This document shows, one piece after another, positions 8,720 through 17,160 of a stretch of 61,177 bases of DNA. Every line of letters begins with the position of its first letter. Position 1 is the stretch's first letter. Source of the stretch: an uncultured Bacteroidales bacterium (GTDB lineage Bacteria > Bacteroidota > Bacteroidia > Bacteroidales > P3); NCBI GenBank assembly GCA_900319865.1, contig ONQD01000011.1, forward strand, positions 1 to 61,177. Reading direction: 5' to 3'. The translations under genes were made by a program, and so were the position numbers. The notes below the pieces were generated by a model. The model was not told where the DNA came from. It worked only from the letters and a program-made list of their open reading frames with translations, and ran no database searches.

Positions 8720-9193
8720 TTAGAACGGCAAATCCTCTTCGGGTGAAAGGGGTGCGGCAAAGGGCTGTGATGGCTGAGCCGGAGCTGCTGCCTGTCCGGG
8801 AGCTGCGGGGGCGGGTTGCTGAACTACTCCACCGGGCATTCCCGTGGGAGCACCCATCATCCCTGCAGGGGGTGCGGGAGGCCATGCTCCGTAACCCTGG
8901 GTCTGTGGGGGCATCTGTCCAGGCACGTAGGTCTGTACTCGGGTGCAACGCAGGTCTGTGTACCAACGTCCTTCATATTCTCTAGATTCGGGATTGAAAT
9001 TCACTATCACCGGGGTGTTGAGCGCTATCGATTTAATCATTGCCAAACGCTCCTCGCCAAAGGTGGTGAACGCCACTTTGCGTGGGTATTCTCCGCCGGT
9101 CTCTATCACAAATCCGCCACGCACCCATGGCCCGCGTTGGCTCTCTCCCCGTGTTTCGGGAAGAATGGTCAATAATGTACCTGTTATCTCCAT
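8720..9193 (-). CDS. DUF3127 OB-fold-like protein with SSB-type acidic tail
   Basis: 157 residues. Residues 1-90 (MEITGTLLTILPETRGESQR ... GRWYTDLRC) match the Bacteroidota DUF3127 family, predicted to adopt an OB fold. A Pro/Gln/Ala/Gly-rich linker follows, ending in SPEEDLPF. This is the layout of single-stranded-DNA-binding protein: OB domain, flexible linker, and an acidic tip ending in hydrophobic-Pro-Phe that recruits partner proteins. A nucleic-acid role is therefore plausible but inferred. It heads an operon with the folate cyclo-ligase gene. Confidence 0.85.
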   Translation of the reverse strand: MEITGTLLTILPETRGESQRGPWVRGGFVIETGGEYPRKVAFTTFGEERLAMIKSIALNTPVIVNFNPESREYEGRWYTDLRCTRVQTYVPGQMPPQTQGYGAWPPAPPAGMMGAPTGMPGGVVQQPAPAAPGQAAAPAQPSQPFAAPLSPEEDLPF

Positions 9194-9261
9194 AATATAC
9201 TTTATTGTTTTATTTAATTGTCAATTACTTAATGCTTTCTCGTACGATGAGATACGATTTA

Positions 9262-9269
9262 CAAAGATA
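9262..9269 (-). promoter_or_regulatory. -7 box for the DUF3127 operon
   Basis: TATCTTTG read leftward, 69 bases before the DUF3127 start. A TTTG lies 23 bases further upstream (9293-9296), slightly longer than the usual spacing. Confidence 0.5.
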
Positions 9270-9443
9270 TGAAAAAAAACTATATCAATCCCCAAAAAGT
9301 TTTCAACAAAGCGCATTTTTTCCACAACTGCACTATAATGGACTGAAAAGGACTTCTATAAATACCACAGTCCGTACTGTAACCCATTTTACCCTATTGT
9401 GACTCTGTCGTGATTAGAAGGTGATGAGTTGGCAGAATAACCA

Positions 9444-9623
9444 ATGGTGAGACAACCCTCCAACCCTTCACCCTCAGTGGCTGGATGGGGTATCAGCAGA
9501 GCTCTATTGGAGGCGAAACTCAGCGATATGTATGGTCGAAATAAAGAGACACTCCATCCTGAAACTTTAAACTCTAAACTGGTCGATATGATTGATGCCA
9601 TCAATAGCCCAAAAACGAGATGA
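9444..9623 (+). CDS. Candidate 59-residue small protein or gene remnant
   Basis: An ATG-to-TGA frame of 59 codons in the 534-base spacer between the DUF3127 gene and the giant secreted protein. The second half (ALLEAKLSDMYGRNKETLHP and on) has a normal globular composition, unlike most chance frames here. No family is recognised and no ribosome site is clear. The rest of the spacer holds the DUF3127 promoter and the hairpin at 9667. It could be chance or the remains of a larger gene. Confidence 0.2.
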   Translation: MVRQPSNPSPSVAGWGISRALLEAKLSDMYGRNKETLHPETLNSKLVDMIDAINSPKTR

Positions 9624-9666
9624 TAGAAAGAGAATAGTCGTTCTAATAACCGATTGGGGTTTAATG

Positions 9667-9713
9667 AAACAGATATGGCTATCCGGACTAAATCCCGATA
9701 GCCATATCTGTTT
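9667..9713 (-). terminator. 17-bp perfect hairpin after the T9SS protein gene
   Basis: AAACAGATATGGCTATC (9667-9683) is exactly complementary to 9697-9713 across a 13-base loop. It lies 15 bases past the stop of the 1571-residue protein, which is read leftward. The leftward U-run is short, so it may work as a terminator or a 3' stabiliser. Confidence 0.65.
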
Positions 9714-9727
9714 ATAAAGCGGTCGTT

Positions 9728-12700
9728 CTATTTGATGACAACTTTCTGGGGTGTTCCGCTGGTTTTAACATAGTACACTCCTGGGGCCAATTGGCTTACA
9801 TCCAATATGGTTTCCCCTTCGGGTACCTGTTGTCTCAGCACTTCCCTTCCGGTCACGTCAATCATCTTCACCTCTGTGGCTATGGGGCTGACCACTACCA
9901 GATTGTCCGAAGCAGGGTTGGGGTAGAGCCGTATCCTGCCGGTGCTGGCCTCGTCGATGCCTTGAGTACTTTCAAAGAGGGCTGTGAATGTCGTGTCGGA
10001 TTGTACAGTAACCATTCGCGGGTTTTCGCTATTGCCGTCGTCCCAACCCTCAAAGCGATATCCAACCGCAGGCGAGGCAGTCAGGGTGGCAACGCTTCCT
10101 TCCAGGTATTGTCCACCGCCCTCGACGGTGCCCCAGTCGGCATTATTCGCCAATACGGTCACCGTGTAATACACATCACCCAGCGTAGTGACGCCGGTCA
10201 GCGTCGTCTCGGTGTACGAGTACCAGCCGTCGCCACACTTGGTCCTTGCATAGAAGTCGTAGGCGGTTTCCGCATCCAATCCGGTAAAGGTGTACGAGGT
10301 GCCGGTGGCCATCACGGTGGTTCCGGTGCCCCGTTCAAAACCTGACAATCCGTACTCTATTTCAACTCCTTGTGCATTGAGGTTCTCCTCCCATTGCAAC
10401 TCGATGGAGCTGGTGGTCACATTGCTGGCCGTAAGTGCCTCCGGCGCGCTGCATCCGTTCATGGTCACTATGATGTTGTCCACAGCAGCGGGAGGTTGTG
10501 TGCCCATGCTGTTGTCGTTGAGCCAGTAGAAAAGCAGATAGTAATTACCTGGCTCGTCCACAGTGAAATCCTTGTTAAAGGTTACCCAAGACGGATTATC
10601 TACCAGGCCAAAGATGTCCAGCGGTATCCATCCGTCAGGGAGGTTGCGGAAGTAAGGATTTGTTGATTTGGAGTGCATCGGGTTGTATCCGGGTATAAAG
10701 TTTTCTCTTGCGGGCACAAGGCACACCCTCAAAAAGTCGTAGGACATTTCGCCCTCCACGCGACACTTGAACTGGATATGATATGACGAGTGGTTCAGCG
10801 TCAACGCTCTATAGGCGTAGGCATGCGTGGCTTGGTTGACTCTGTATTGGTTGGTGGCTCCTTGGTCGTTCGATATATACATGGCCCAGTTGTCGTCGGT
10901 GCCGGCATAGGTGTCGTTGCCGAAATACCAGCCATTCACCTGCTCGCCGTTGTCGCGGTTCCAAGCGTTGCGCTCGGTGCTGTCGGCAAAGGTGCAGATG
11001 TAGGGGTATGATGTGACGGGGGCACCACACAGGGTGGTGAATGAGAAGGTGGCGTGGGAGTTGTCGGTGCCACAATGACCTGTGATGTGCATATCGTAAG
11101 TGGTGCCGGGTTGCAGGCCTACAAGGGTGACGCTGTTGGTATTGGTGGTGGTGTTGGTACCGCTGCCGGGTGTGAACCCTTGCGGACCGTACTCTATGGT
11201 GTAGCTGGCGGCATTGCTGTTACGCCATACTATGGTGGCACTCACGTCGGTGCGGCTTATCACGTTCATGTGTCTCGGCTCCGCGCAGTTCTCTATATAG
11301 TCTACCACCAAGTCGTCAATATAGTAGTGGTTGTTTCTATTCTCATTGGTGACATAAAGAGTTAAATTGCGCGATGTGCCGGTATACTCCGAAAGGTAGA
11401 GTGTCACTTGGCGCTCATAAACGTTTTCTTCATACTCCAAAGTGTCGATGCCTACAAAGCTCACCTCAAAACCGGCCTCCAAGCTGTCCACTGCGCCCAC
11501 TATGATGGTGGTGGAGGCTGGTTCGTCACGATACAGGTGGAACTGCACCTTGAGTTGGTTCAAGTCCACAGGCATAGTGGGTAGCGCCACAACCGATTTG
11601 TTGCTGAGGCTGAGGCAGTATTGGCCCGAACTCGCCAAGGAGGGGTTACTCGTATTCACAATCTGCACTGTGCCGGGGAATTGTACCCATGCCCAATGCC
11701 AGCATGTGGGCAGATCCTGGACTATGTCTATGCCTTGGTTTATGCCCTCGAAGTCCATGATGTAGGGCAGGGAGTCCACCACACCGCACATGGTGCTGAA
11801 ACGGATGGGTCCATAGGCCGTCGCGGTGTCGTTGCTGCAAAGGGTATAGATATACACGTCGTAGTTGCTGCCCATGGCAAGGCCGCTCAGCGATATGCTG
11901 GTGCTGTCGCTCTCCTGCCGCACACCGGTGCCGGGTTCGAAGAATCGCGGCCCGTATTCCACCATGTATCTGTAGCCGGTCGCTCCTTCATATCCATAGG
12001 GCACTCCCCATCCCACCTGTGCACTGGTGGCGGTGATGTTGTTCACATTGCCGCTCTCCACCGGTATGCAGTTGGGTATTTCCTCCAGCATGATGTTGTC
12101 TATATATTGGTTTTGGCACCCGCGGGGGGCATATATCACCAGATTCCCGTACACCTCAGGTAGGTTGTTAAAGCGGATAATTACCGAGGTGTCGCGTGCC
12201 ACCGCTTCGGCGGTGAAGTAGTATACCGTATCGATGTTCACAGCGGTGATGATGCTGTCGTTTATGCTCTGCATGTAGCCCAGCACCACGTGGTCGCTGT
12301 CGCTGGTTTGCCGCAGGTCGAAACGTATCTGCAACTGGTTCAGCGGCTGGTTCACTTCGGGCAGCACCAAGTAGCTCTCCATGATGCTGCACACTCGGTT
12401 GCCTGCGCCCTGTGTCACCACTGTGGGATACAACCTCAAATTGCCCGTGGTCATGCTTCCGGTGCCCCAGCAGGGACGGCTGTATCGTTCGTTGAGCGTC
12501 GAGGTCTCGAAGTTTTCGCCATAGGGCAATGCAATGTTGTCGCACGACATGGTGGCTCTCCCCACGCCGCTCAGGGTGTCGCTGCCGCATACGCGGGTCA
12601 CCTTCATCTCGTATGTTACGCCCGACTGCAGGCATGTGAAGTGGTAGCTGCTGCCGCTCACGGCACTGTCGGTCACCGTCCAGGCGGAAGTTCCCACCGG

Positions 12701-14443
12701 GCGGAAGGCACATGCATAGGTGGCGGCGCTGTCACCGTTCCAGGATATATTGATATAGTCGGCCCCCACTTCGTCCACTATCACCATGGGCCGCTCACAG
12801 GCGGGCAGGGTGCATCCGCGGGTATTGAGGCGTATGCGGTTCTGACGGTAGGTGGGCGAACCCGACGGCGGGGTGGCGGGATTGATGGTCCCTAACGCTG
12901 AAGTGCGGTATAAAGAGCGGTATTGTGTTGTGGTGCCGCACACAAAGGCGGGTGTCGTCAACGCGAAATCGCCCGAATTGTTCAGCAGGGCCACTATCAG
13001 GTTGCTGTCGGCCACCCTCACAAACGGTGTGGCAAAATGTATGGTCACCTCACGGCCTGTGTTGACCACCGAGTCCGAAAATACTTGGGTCATCAGTCCG
13101 ACTGGGTAGTAGTCGGAGCCCGACATGAAGCGGATACGCGAGCAGTTGCCCAAGTACAAATCTACCTCTGCCGGCTCCATGTTGTAGTCGTCGGCCAAAA
13201 AGAAGGTGATGCCGGTGATGGTGTCAACCCCGGTCAAATCCGCCGCTAGATAAATCTGCTGCGTGTAGCTGCTGAGGCCGGTAAACGACATGGGCAAGTT
13301 GTTGTATGGCCCTGTCGAGTCGGTCAGGAAGGCCGTGCATCCCGAGGTGTAAATCTCGCCCCCGGCTGAGCTACCTTCGCCTTCGGTGCACCACGTGGTG
13401 ACGCGGTACTGATAGCGTGTGTCGGCATTCAGCCCGTTGATAAAGAAATGTTGCTGACTAGTGTAGGCGCTCACCCAGTGGGTGTCGCCCACGGGGCGGT
13501 AGTCCACACGATAGGAACTGATGCTGCTCGAGGTGGTGGGTGCATTCCAACTCAGCCCTATCACGCTGTTGCCGCTCTGGGCTTGCAGGTTGAGCACTTC
13601 GCCGCACTCCGACGCGGTGGTGAAACTTGTGCCCACCATCGTGGCGCGGTCGGTTCCGCAGTCAGCCACCACCCACACATAGTATTGTGTGCTGGCATCC
13701 AAACCGGTAAAGGTGTGCTGTGGGCTGCCCGACACCACATAGGCCGAATCCCATGCAGCGGCAAAGCTGTTGGTGTCGGCTATATAGCACCAGTAACCCA
13801 ACGGCAGGCTGGCGTCCTCGGTCCAAGCCACTGTCGCGTCAAAGGGATTGACCGCAGTGGTGTGCAAATTGGTCACGCTGGCGCACGAGGTAGAGGCCTG
13901 TATCGAAAAGTCGTCTATAAATGTCAGTCCTGTACCCGCTGTGTTGTTGTACGAGAACACCACATAGCACGTGTCGGTGATATTGTATTCCGAGAAGTCG
14001 AGACTCACAAGGGTGTAGTCATAATACGACGGGATGGTGTCCAGCCACTGCACCGGGTTGCTCAGGCTGGTAACGTAGCCCACACGAAACACGCCGGGGC
14101 CGGATAACGCCATATCCACACACCAGAACGAAATGCTTACCCTGTTCAGCGGCAGCGGGATGCGCGGTGTGGCCGCACGCGATTCGCCCGTCGTCGCATT
14201 CAGTATCAACAGCTTGCTGCCATTGTGGGCATAATAGAAGAAGTCATAGGCAAATGTCTCGCCCATCAAAGCTGTCCAGCACGAAGGCATCTGCTCCGAC
14301 ACATCGTTCTCAAACCCCGTGGAGTAGGGGATACTGATGGTGCAGGGCGGGTCGTTGTGTGGCATGCCCGATAGCTGTGCGTTTGTTGTGAACGGCGTCA
14401 GGAATAGGGCTGCCGCCATCAAAAAGAGTTCTTTTACTTTCAT
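9728..14443 (-). CDS. Giant secreted multidomain protein: FN3 repeats, InlB-like domain, T9SS sorting signal
   Basis: 1571 residues. Signal peptide MKVKELFLMAAALFLTPFTT, cleaved near NAQ. The body alternates jelly-roll/MAM-like segments (LPYGENFETSTL, YIMDFEGINQG) with about six fibronectin-III-like domains, each ending in a pattern like GLDAxTxYxxxVxxxCG. Near residues 1430-1490 lies a divergent InlB B-repeat (GYRFEGWDDGNSENPRMVTV). The last 75 residues (LYPNPASDNLVV ... VDVTGREVL-like ... GVYYVKTSG ... KVVIK) are a type A T9SS C-terminal domain. That tail is removed on export and the protein is fixed on or released from the surface. Ligand unknown; adhesion is the usual inference. It is followed by a strong hairpin. 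Confidence 0.92.
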   Translation of the reverse strand: MKVKELFLMAAALFLTPFTTNAQLSGMPHNDPPCTISIPYSTGFENDVSEQMPSCWTALMGETFAYDFFYYAHNGSKLLILNATTGESRAATPRIPLPLNRVSISFWCVDMALSGPGVFRVGYVTSLSNPVQWLDTIPSYYDYTLVSLDFSEYNITDTCYVVFSYNNTAGTGLTFIDDFSIQASTSCASVTNLHTTAVNPFDATVAWTEDASLPLGYWCYIADTNSFAAAWDSAYVVSGSPQHTFTGLDASTQYYVWVVADCGTDRATMVGTSFTTASECGEVLNLQAQSGNSVIGLSWNAPTTSSSISSYRVDYRPVGDTHWVSAYTSQQHFFINGLNADTRYQYRVTTWCTEGEGSSAGGEIYTSGCTAFLTDSTGPYNNLPMSFTGLSSYTQQIYLAADLTGVDTITGITFFLADDYNMEPAEVDLYLGNCSRIRFMSGSDYYPVGLMTQVFSDSVVNTGREVTIHFATPFVRVADSNLIVALLNNSGDFALTTPAFVCGTTTQYRSLYRTSALGTINPATPPSGSPTYRQNRIRLNTRGCTLPACERPMVIVDEVGADYINISWNGDSAATYACAFRPVGTSAWTVTDSAVSGSSYHFTCLQSGVTYEMKVTRVCGSDTLSGVGRATMSCDNIALPYGENFETSTLNERYSRPCWGTGSMTTGNLRLYPTVVTQGAGNRVCSIMESYLVLPEVNQPLNQLQIRFDLRQTSDSDHVVLGYMQSINDSIITAVNIDTVYYFTAEAVARDTSVIIRFNNLPEVYGNLVIYAPRGCQNQYIDNIMLEEIPNCIPVESGNVNNITATSAQVGWGVPYGYEGATGYRYMVEYGPRFFEPGTGVRQESDSTSISLSGLAMGSNYDVYIYTLCSNDTATAYGPIRFSTMCGVVDSLPYIMDFEGINQGIDIVQDLPTCWHWAWVQFPGTVQIVNTSNPSLASSGQYCLSLSNKSVVALPTMPVDLNQLKVQFHLYRDEPASTTIIVGAVDSLEAGFEVSFVGIDTLEYEENVYERQVTLYLSEYTGTSRNLTLYVTNENRNNHYYIDDLVVDYIENCAEPRHMNVISRTDVSATIVWRNSNAASYTIEYGPQGFTPGSGTNTTTNTNSVTLVGLQPGTTYDMHITGHCGTDNSHATFSFTTLCGAPVTSYPYICTFADSTERNAWNRDNGEQVNGWYFGNDTYAGTDDNWAMYISNDQGATNQYRVNQATHAYAYRALTLNHSSYHIQFKCRVEGEMSYDFLRVCLVPARENFIPGYNPMHSKSTNPYFRNLPDGWIPLDIFGLVDNPSWVTFNKDFTVDEPGNYYLLFYWLNDNSMGTQPPAAVDNIIVTMNGCSAPEALTASNVTTSSIELQWEENLNAQGVEIEYGLSGFERGTGTTVMATGTSYTFTGLDAETAYDFYARTKCGDGWYSYTETTLTGVTTLGDVYYTVTVLANNADWGTVEGGGQYLEGSVATLTASPAVGYRFEGWDDGNSENPRMVTVQSDTTFTALFESTQGIDEASTGRIRLYPNPASDNLVVVSPIATEVKMIDVTGREVLRQQVPEGETILDVSQLAPGVYYVKTSGTPQKVVIK

Positions 14444-14553
14444 GGTTTATATATTTATTTGGTTAATAAATAATTAATTACACTTCTGTCTCATCCCCAC
14501 GGCACCCATCGGGTGTCTCCCTATAAGTGTCTATCCGCTTTGGGGGTTAATGG

Positions 14554-14591
14554 GCAGGGTTGCCCCTTATGGCACTAAGCGGCAACCCTGC
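14554..14591 (-). terminator. 11-bp hairpin after corA
   Basis: GCAGGGTTGCC (14554-14564) pairs with GGCAACCCTGC (14581-14591). It starts 9 bases beyond the corA stop codon in the leftward direction. No U-run follows, so it is a weak or Rho-assisted terminator candidate. Confidence 0.55.
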
Positions 14592-14599
14592 TTTGTCGG

Positions 14600-15529
14600 C
14601 TACCTGTTGGTTCGCCGATAGAAATATACAATCAGCAGTGTGGTAATTACCACCATCACGCCTATTATAATCCAGAATGCCGTCACGTTGGTCACAAACG
14701 GGAAGTCCACGTTCATGCCGAACATTCCGGTCACCACAGTCAGAGGCATCATGGTGGTGGAGAAGTAGGTGAGCACCTTCATAATCTCGTTGGTGCGGTT
14801 GGCCTGCAACGAGTCGAACGTCTTGGAGAGACCCTCAATCAATTCGCCGTAGTCCTCAATCGAGTCGAACATCTTCTGGTATTGGTCCAGGATATTGCCC
14901 CAGTAGTCTTCCATGTCGAGCACCTCGGGGTCCACAAAGCCTTTGATGGTACCGCCTTCAAACATGTGCAGCACGCGCAGTTGGGGTTTGAATGTGGTGT
15001 TCAGCAGAATGATGTTGCGCCGGGTGATGGAAATCAATTCAATAATGCTCCTTGCCCGCTTGTTGAAGATGTCGTAGTTTATCAAGTCCACCTCCGAACC
15101 CACACGCATGATGAGGGTGTAGGTTTCCAGCATAAGGCGGTCCAGAATGTGGTACAGCAGAAGGTCGCTCGACGAGAGTTTCTCTTTCACATCCTCGTCG
15201 TCGTCCTGCAGGTCCTCCTGCATCTCCTCAAACAGCTTTTTCACCACCCAGTGGGCCTTGCCTATGGTGATGATATAGTCCTTGCCCCAGAATATCTTCA
15301 CCTCGCGAATGCGGATGAATTTGTTCCCTTTGTCGAAATAGGGGAAGTGCAGGATGAGGAAATAGTAGTCGTCGTATTCGTCAATCTTGGGTCGCTGGGT
15401 GTTGCCCCGGCAGTCCTCAATATCCAAGGGGTGGAACTGGTATTCCTCGAGCAGGTAGCGGTACTCCTCCTCGGTGGGATTGGTGATATGTTGCCATTTT
15501 AAAGACTTGTATTGTATAGTCTCAATCAT
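14600..15529 (-). CDS. corA: CorA-family magnesium/divalent cation transporter
   Basis: 309 residues from ATG 15529, which is preceded by a strong purine tract (GAAAGGGGGG); a longer frame from 15589 is less likely. The cytoplasmic N-terminal domain (KWQHITNPTEEEYRYLLEEY) has the usual alpha/beta funnel composition. Two C-terminal membrane helices flank TGMFGMNVDFPF, the GMN selectivity motif, and the chain ends in the basic YFYRRTNR. It forms a pentameric channel in the inner membrane. Confidence 0.95.
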   Translation of the reverse strand: MIETIQYKSLKWQHITNPTEEEYRYLLEEYQFHPLDIEDCRGNTQRPKIDEYDDYYFLILHFPYFDKGNKFIRIREVKIFWGKDYIITIGKAHWVVKKLFEEMQEDLQDDDEDVKEKLSSSDLLLYHILDRLMLETYTLIMRVGSEVDLINYDIFNKRARSIIELISITRRNIILLNTTFKPQLRVLHMFEGGTIKGFVDPEVLDMEDYWGNILDQYQKMFDSIEDYGELIEGLSKTFDSLQANRTNEIMKVLTYFSTTMMPLTVVTGMFGMNVDFPFVTNVTAFWIIIGVMVVITTLLIVYFYRRTNR

Positions 15530-15611
15530 GGGTGCCCCCCTTTCTTTTATTGGTTGATAATTGACGGGTTCGGGCGTTGAAGCCCGCACCCTTTATGTCT
15601 CGATGTTTTTT

Positions 15612-16202
15612 TTAATCAGCAATCAAGCCCACCAGGCCCACCACGATGGCCAGAACCACCAGTACGCCCGATGCCAGCAGGGTGGTGTTGCCGGTGTCGA
15701 GCATCTCCACCTGCGAGTCGGTGCGCATGTTGTTGTATATGCGGTTCACCGTGCCGTTGGGGCCGCACACCCGGGCAAAGTCCTTGGGGTTGGAGGTGCT
15801 GCATCCTTCCTGCACGCACTCTGTCACATACACATTGCCTTCGTACGCCATGGTCTTATAGGCCATTGCATACTGCACCTGGTTGCCTGTAGAGTCGGCA
15901 AACGAGTAGCGGTTGTGGTAATAGAAGTTGTTAGCCATCTTCTGGCTGAACCCCGTTTTGTAGCCGTATCTGTTGTAGTGGGTAATCGTTTCGTCAACAA
16001 CTATTTCGTTGCTGGTGGTTTGTTCCATGCCCGACTGTTGGTAGCCCTGGGAGGCGAGGTCGTCGGCAATCAGTTGCATGGTTTGCTCGTATCCTTTGTA
16101 CGAAAGCAGATTACGCGTTTCCTTGCAGCCCGTGAGCGTGCTGGCGGCAAGAGCCACTGATATGATTATCAGCAAACGGTTAGAAAGACGGGTTTGTTTC
16201 AT
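15612..16202 (-). CDS. Hypothetical lipoprotein with C-terminal membrane helix
   Basis: 196 residues, family not recognised. An N-terminal signal with lipobox STLTGC makes Cys26 the likely lipidated residue. The middle part is polar and Tyr/Gln-rich. The C-terminus carries one hydrophobic helix (LLASGVLVVLAIVVGLVGLI) followed only by AD. Lipid anchor at one end and membrane helix at the other is unusual. It has its own promoter (16381-16411) with a leader of about 170 bases, and lies 82 bases before corA. Confidence 0.7.
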   Translation of the reverse strand: MKQTRLSNRLLIIISVALAASTLTGCKETRNLLSYKGYEQTMQLIADDLASQGYQQSGMEQTTSNEIVVDETITHYNRYGYKTGFSQKMANNFYYHNRYSFADSTGNQVQYAMAYKTMAYEGNVYVTECVQEGCSTSNPKDFARVCGPNGTVNRIYNNMRTDSQVEMLDTGNTTLLASGVLVVLAIVVGLVGLIAD

Positions 16203-16380
16203 TGTATAGTCGTTTTTTTGTTTATAATGTTCTTGTTTTTTCGGTTAATAAAGATTGCCCCTCCACGCAGGCGGCAACCGTAAATAGGTGCCCATGTAAA
16301 AGGCAGTAGTTTTGCAAGCTGATGGAAATAAGTGTAATAAACTTTAATTCCAATAATCACTTTGCAACTGCTACAAAATG

Positions 16381-16411
16381 CAAAAATACGTTTTTTTTCA
16401 CAACCCGACAA
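16381..16411 (-). promoter_or_regulatory. Promoter of the 196-residue lipoprotein gene
   Basis: Read leftward: TTG at 16411-16409, 20 bases, then TATTTTTG at 16388-16381. Both boxes and their spacing fit the Bacteroidota sigma consensus. Confidence 0.6.
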
Positions 16412-16431
16412 CTTTTTTGTCGAAAAAAGTT
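16410..16431. repeat. Perfect 9-bp A/T hairpin with GTCG loop
   Basis: AACTTTTTT, a GTCG loop, then AAAAAAGTT. It overlaps the -33 region of the leftward promoter, so it could affect promoter geometry or be a simple AT-rich palindrome. Confidence 0.5.
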
Positions 16432-16886
16432 TTCCCAACCCTCCCGAACCGCCTCCCGTCCCGTCCCCAATAGCCCTTATGAACAACAGTTAACGCCCCC
16501 ATACACAACAGATAATCCCCTCGCGTTACAATCAACCAGCCCCATATTCCCCACCACCGAACCCGACATACGATTTTCAACCTGTCCCCGTCCTTCCCCA
16601 ATCCCCTCCCGTATTATCCAGGTATCGATACCAATACCTATTAAATTTATGAAAATCAATCCATCACTTGGCTGCAAGTTTGCCCCGTGTCCGCTATTCC
16701 TCCGCCTTTCCTCCGCTGGTTCCACAATATTTCCACAGTAGTTTAACGCTCCAAAAGCGTCGAAATACCGTTGAAGTAGTGTTGAAGAAGGGTTGAAATA
16801 AAGACCCCACAGCAAAGGACAATAGAAATGGATAAAAAAAACACACTCAAATCAAGTATTTTACATGCTATTTACCAAAAAAAATG
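16432..16886. other. Gene-free, strongly C-rich spacer
   Basis: From about 16432 to 16640 the upper strand is dominated by C and T with very few G. The remainder is AT-rich up to the promoter at 16887. Frames in it translate to Pro/Ser-rich low-complexity peptides and are not credible genes. Confidence 0.5.
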
Positions 16887-16894
16887 TATATTTG
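16887..16894 (+). promoter_or_regulatory. -7 box upstream of the structured RNA / zinc-ribbon lipoprotein gene
   Basis: TATATTTG, an exact TAnnTTTG match. It predicts transcription from about 16901, some 260 bases before the first start codon at 17161, so the leader would be unusually long. Confidence 0.65.
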
Positions 16895-16900
16895 CATTTG

Positions 16901-17135
16901 GTTTAACCTTAAAAGGTGACGGCCAATTTGTTGAAATACGAAGCGTTATGCTTTTCTTGTGTCTGAAAACGTGAGAAACTTTCAAGGTCTACAAGGATTG
17001 TGTAAGGGTTCGCGTGTTATGCGTGGACTGTTTACATCTTCTTAGACCTAGGTAATTTCTCACGACCTTCAGACGAAGAAGTGGTATACGGTGCCACGCT
17101 TCTTTACATTACACTCTATGGGGTACGGTAGAGTT
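16901..17135 (+). ncRNA. Candidate structured RNA or long structured 5' leader
   Basis: The segment holds a rod-like set of nested perfect stems: GTCTGAA (16961-16967) with TTCAGAC (17068-17074); CGTGAGAAA (16970-16978) with TTTCTCACG (17056-17064); GGTCT (16986-16990) with AGACC (17044-17048); TGTAA (17001-17005) with TTACA (17032-17036). Three smaller hairpins flank it: AAGC/GCTT near 16941-16954, GAAG..GTGG/CCAC..CTTC at 17075-17102, and ACTCTA/TAGAGT near 17113-17134. A TAnnTTTG promoter sits just upstream. A 6S-like RNA is one possibility because of the long rod with internal loops; a cis-acting leader is another. No known family was recognised with certainty. Confidence 0.6.
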
Positions 17136-17160
17136 ATAAATAACATATTATCACAAACTT

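Noticed and set aside
16322-16815. Open frames on both strands in the C-rich spacer
   Set aside because: Low-complexity products, no ribosome sites, and they overlap a promoter and a hairpin.
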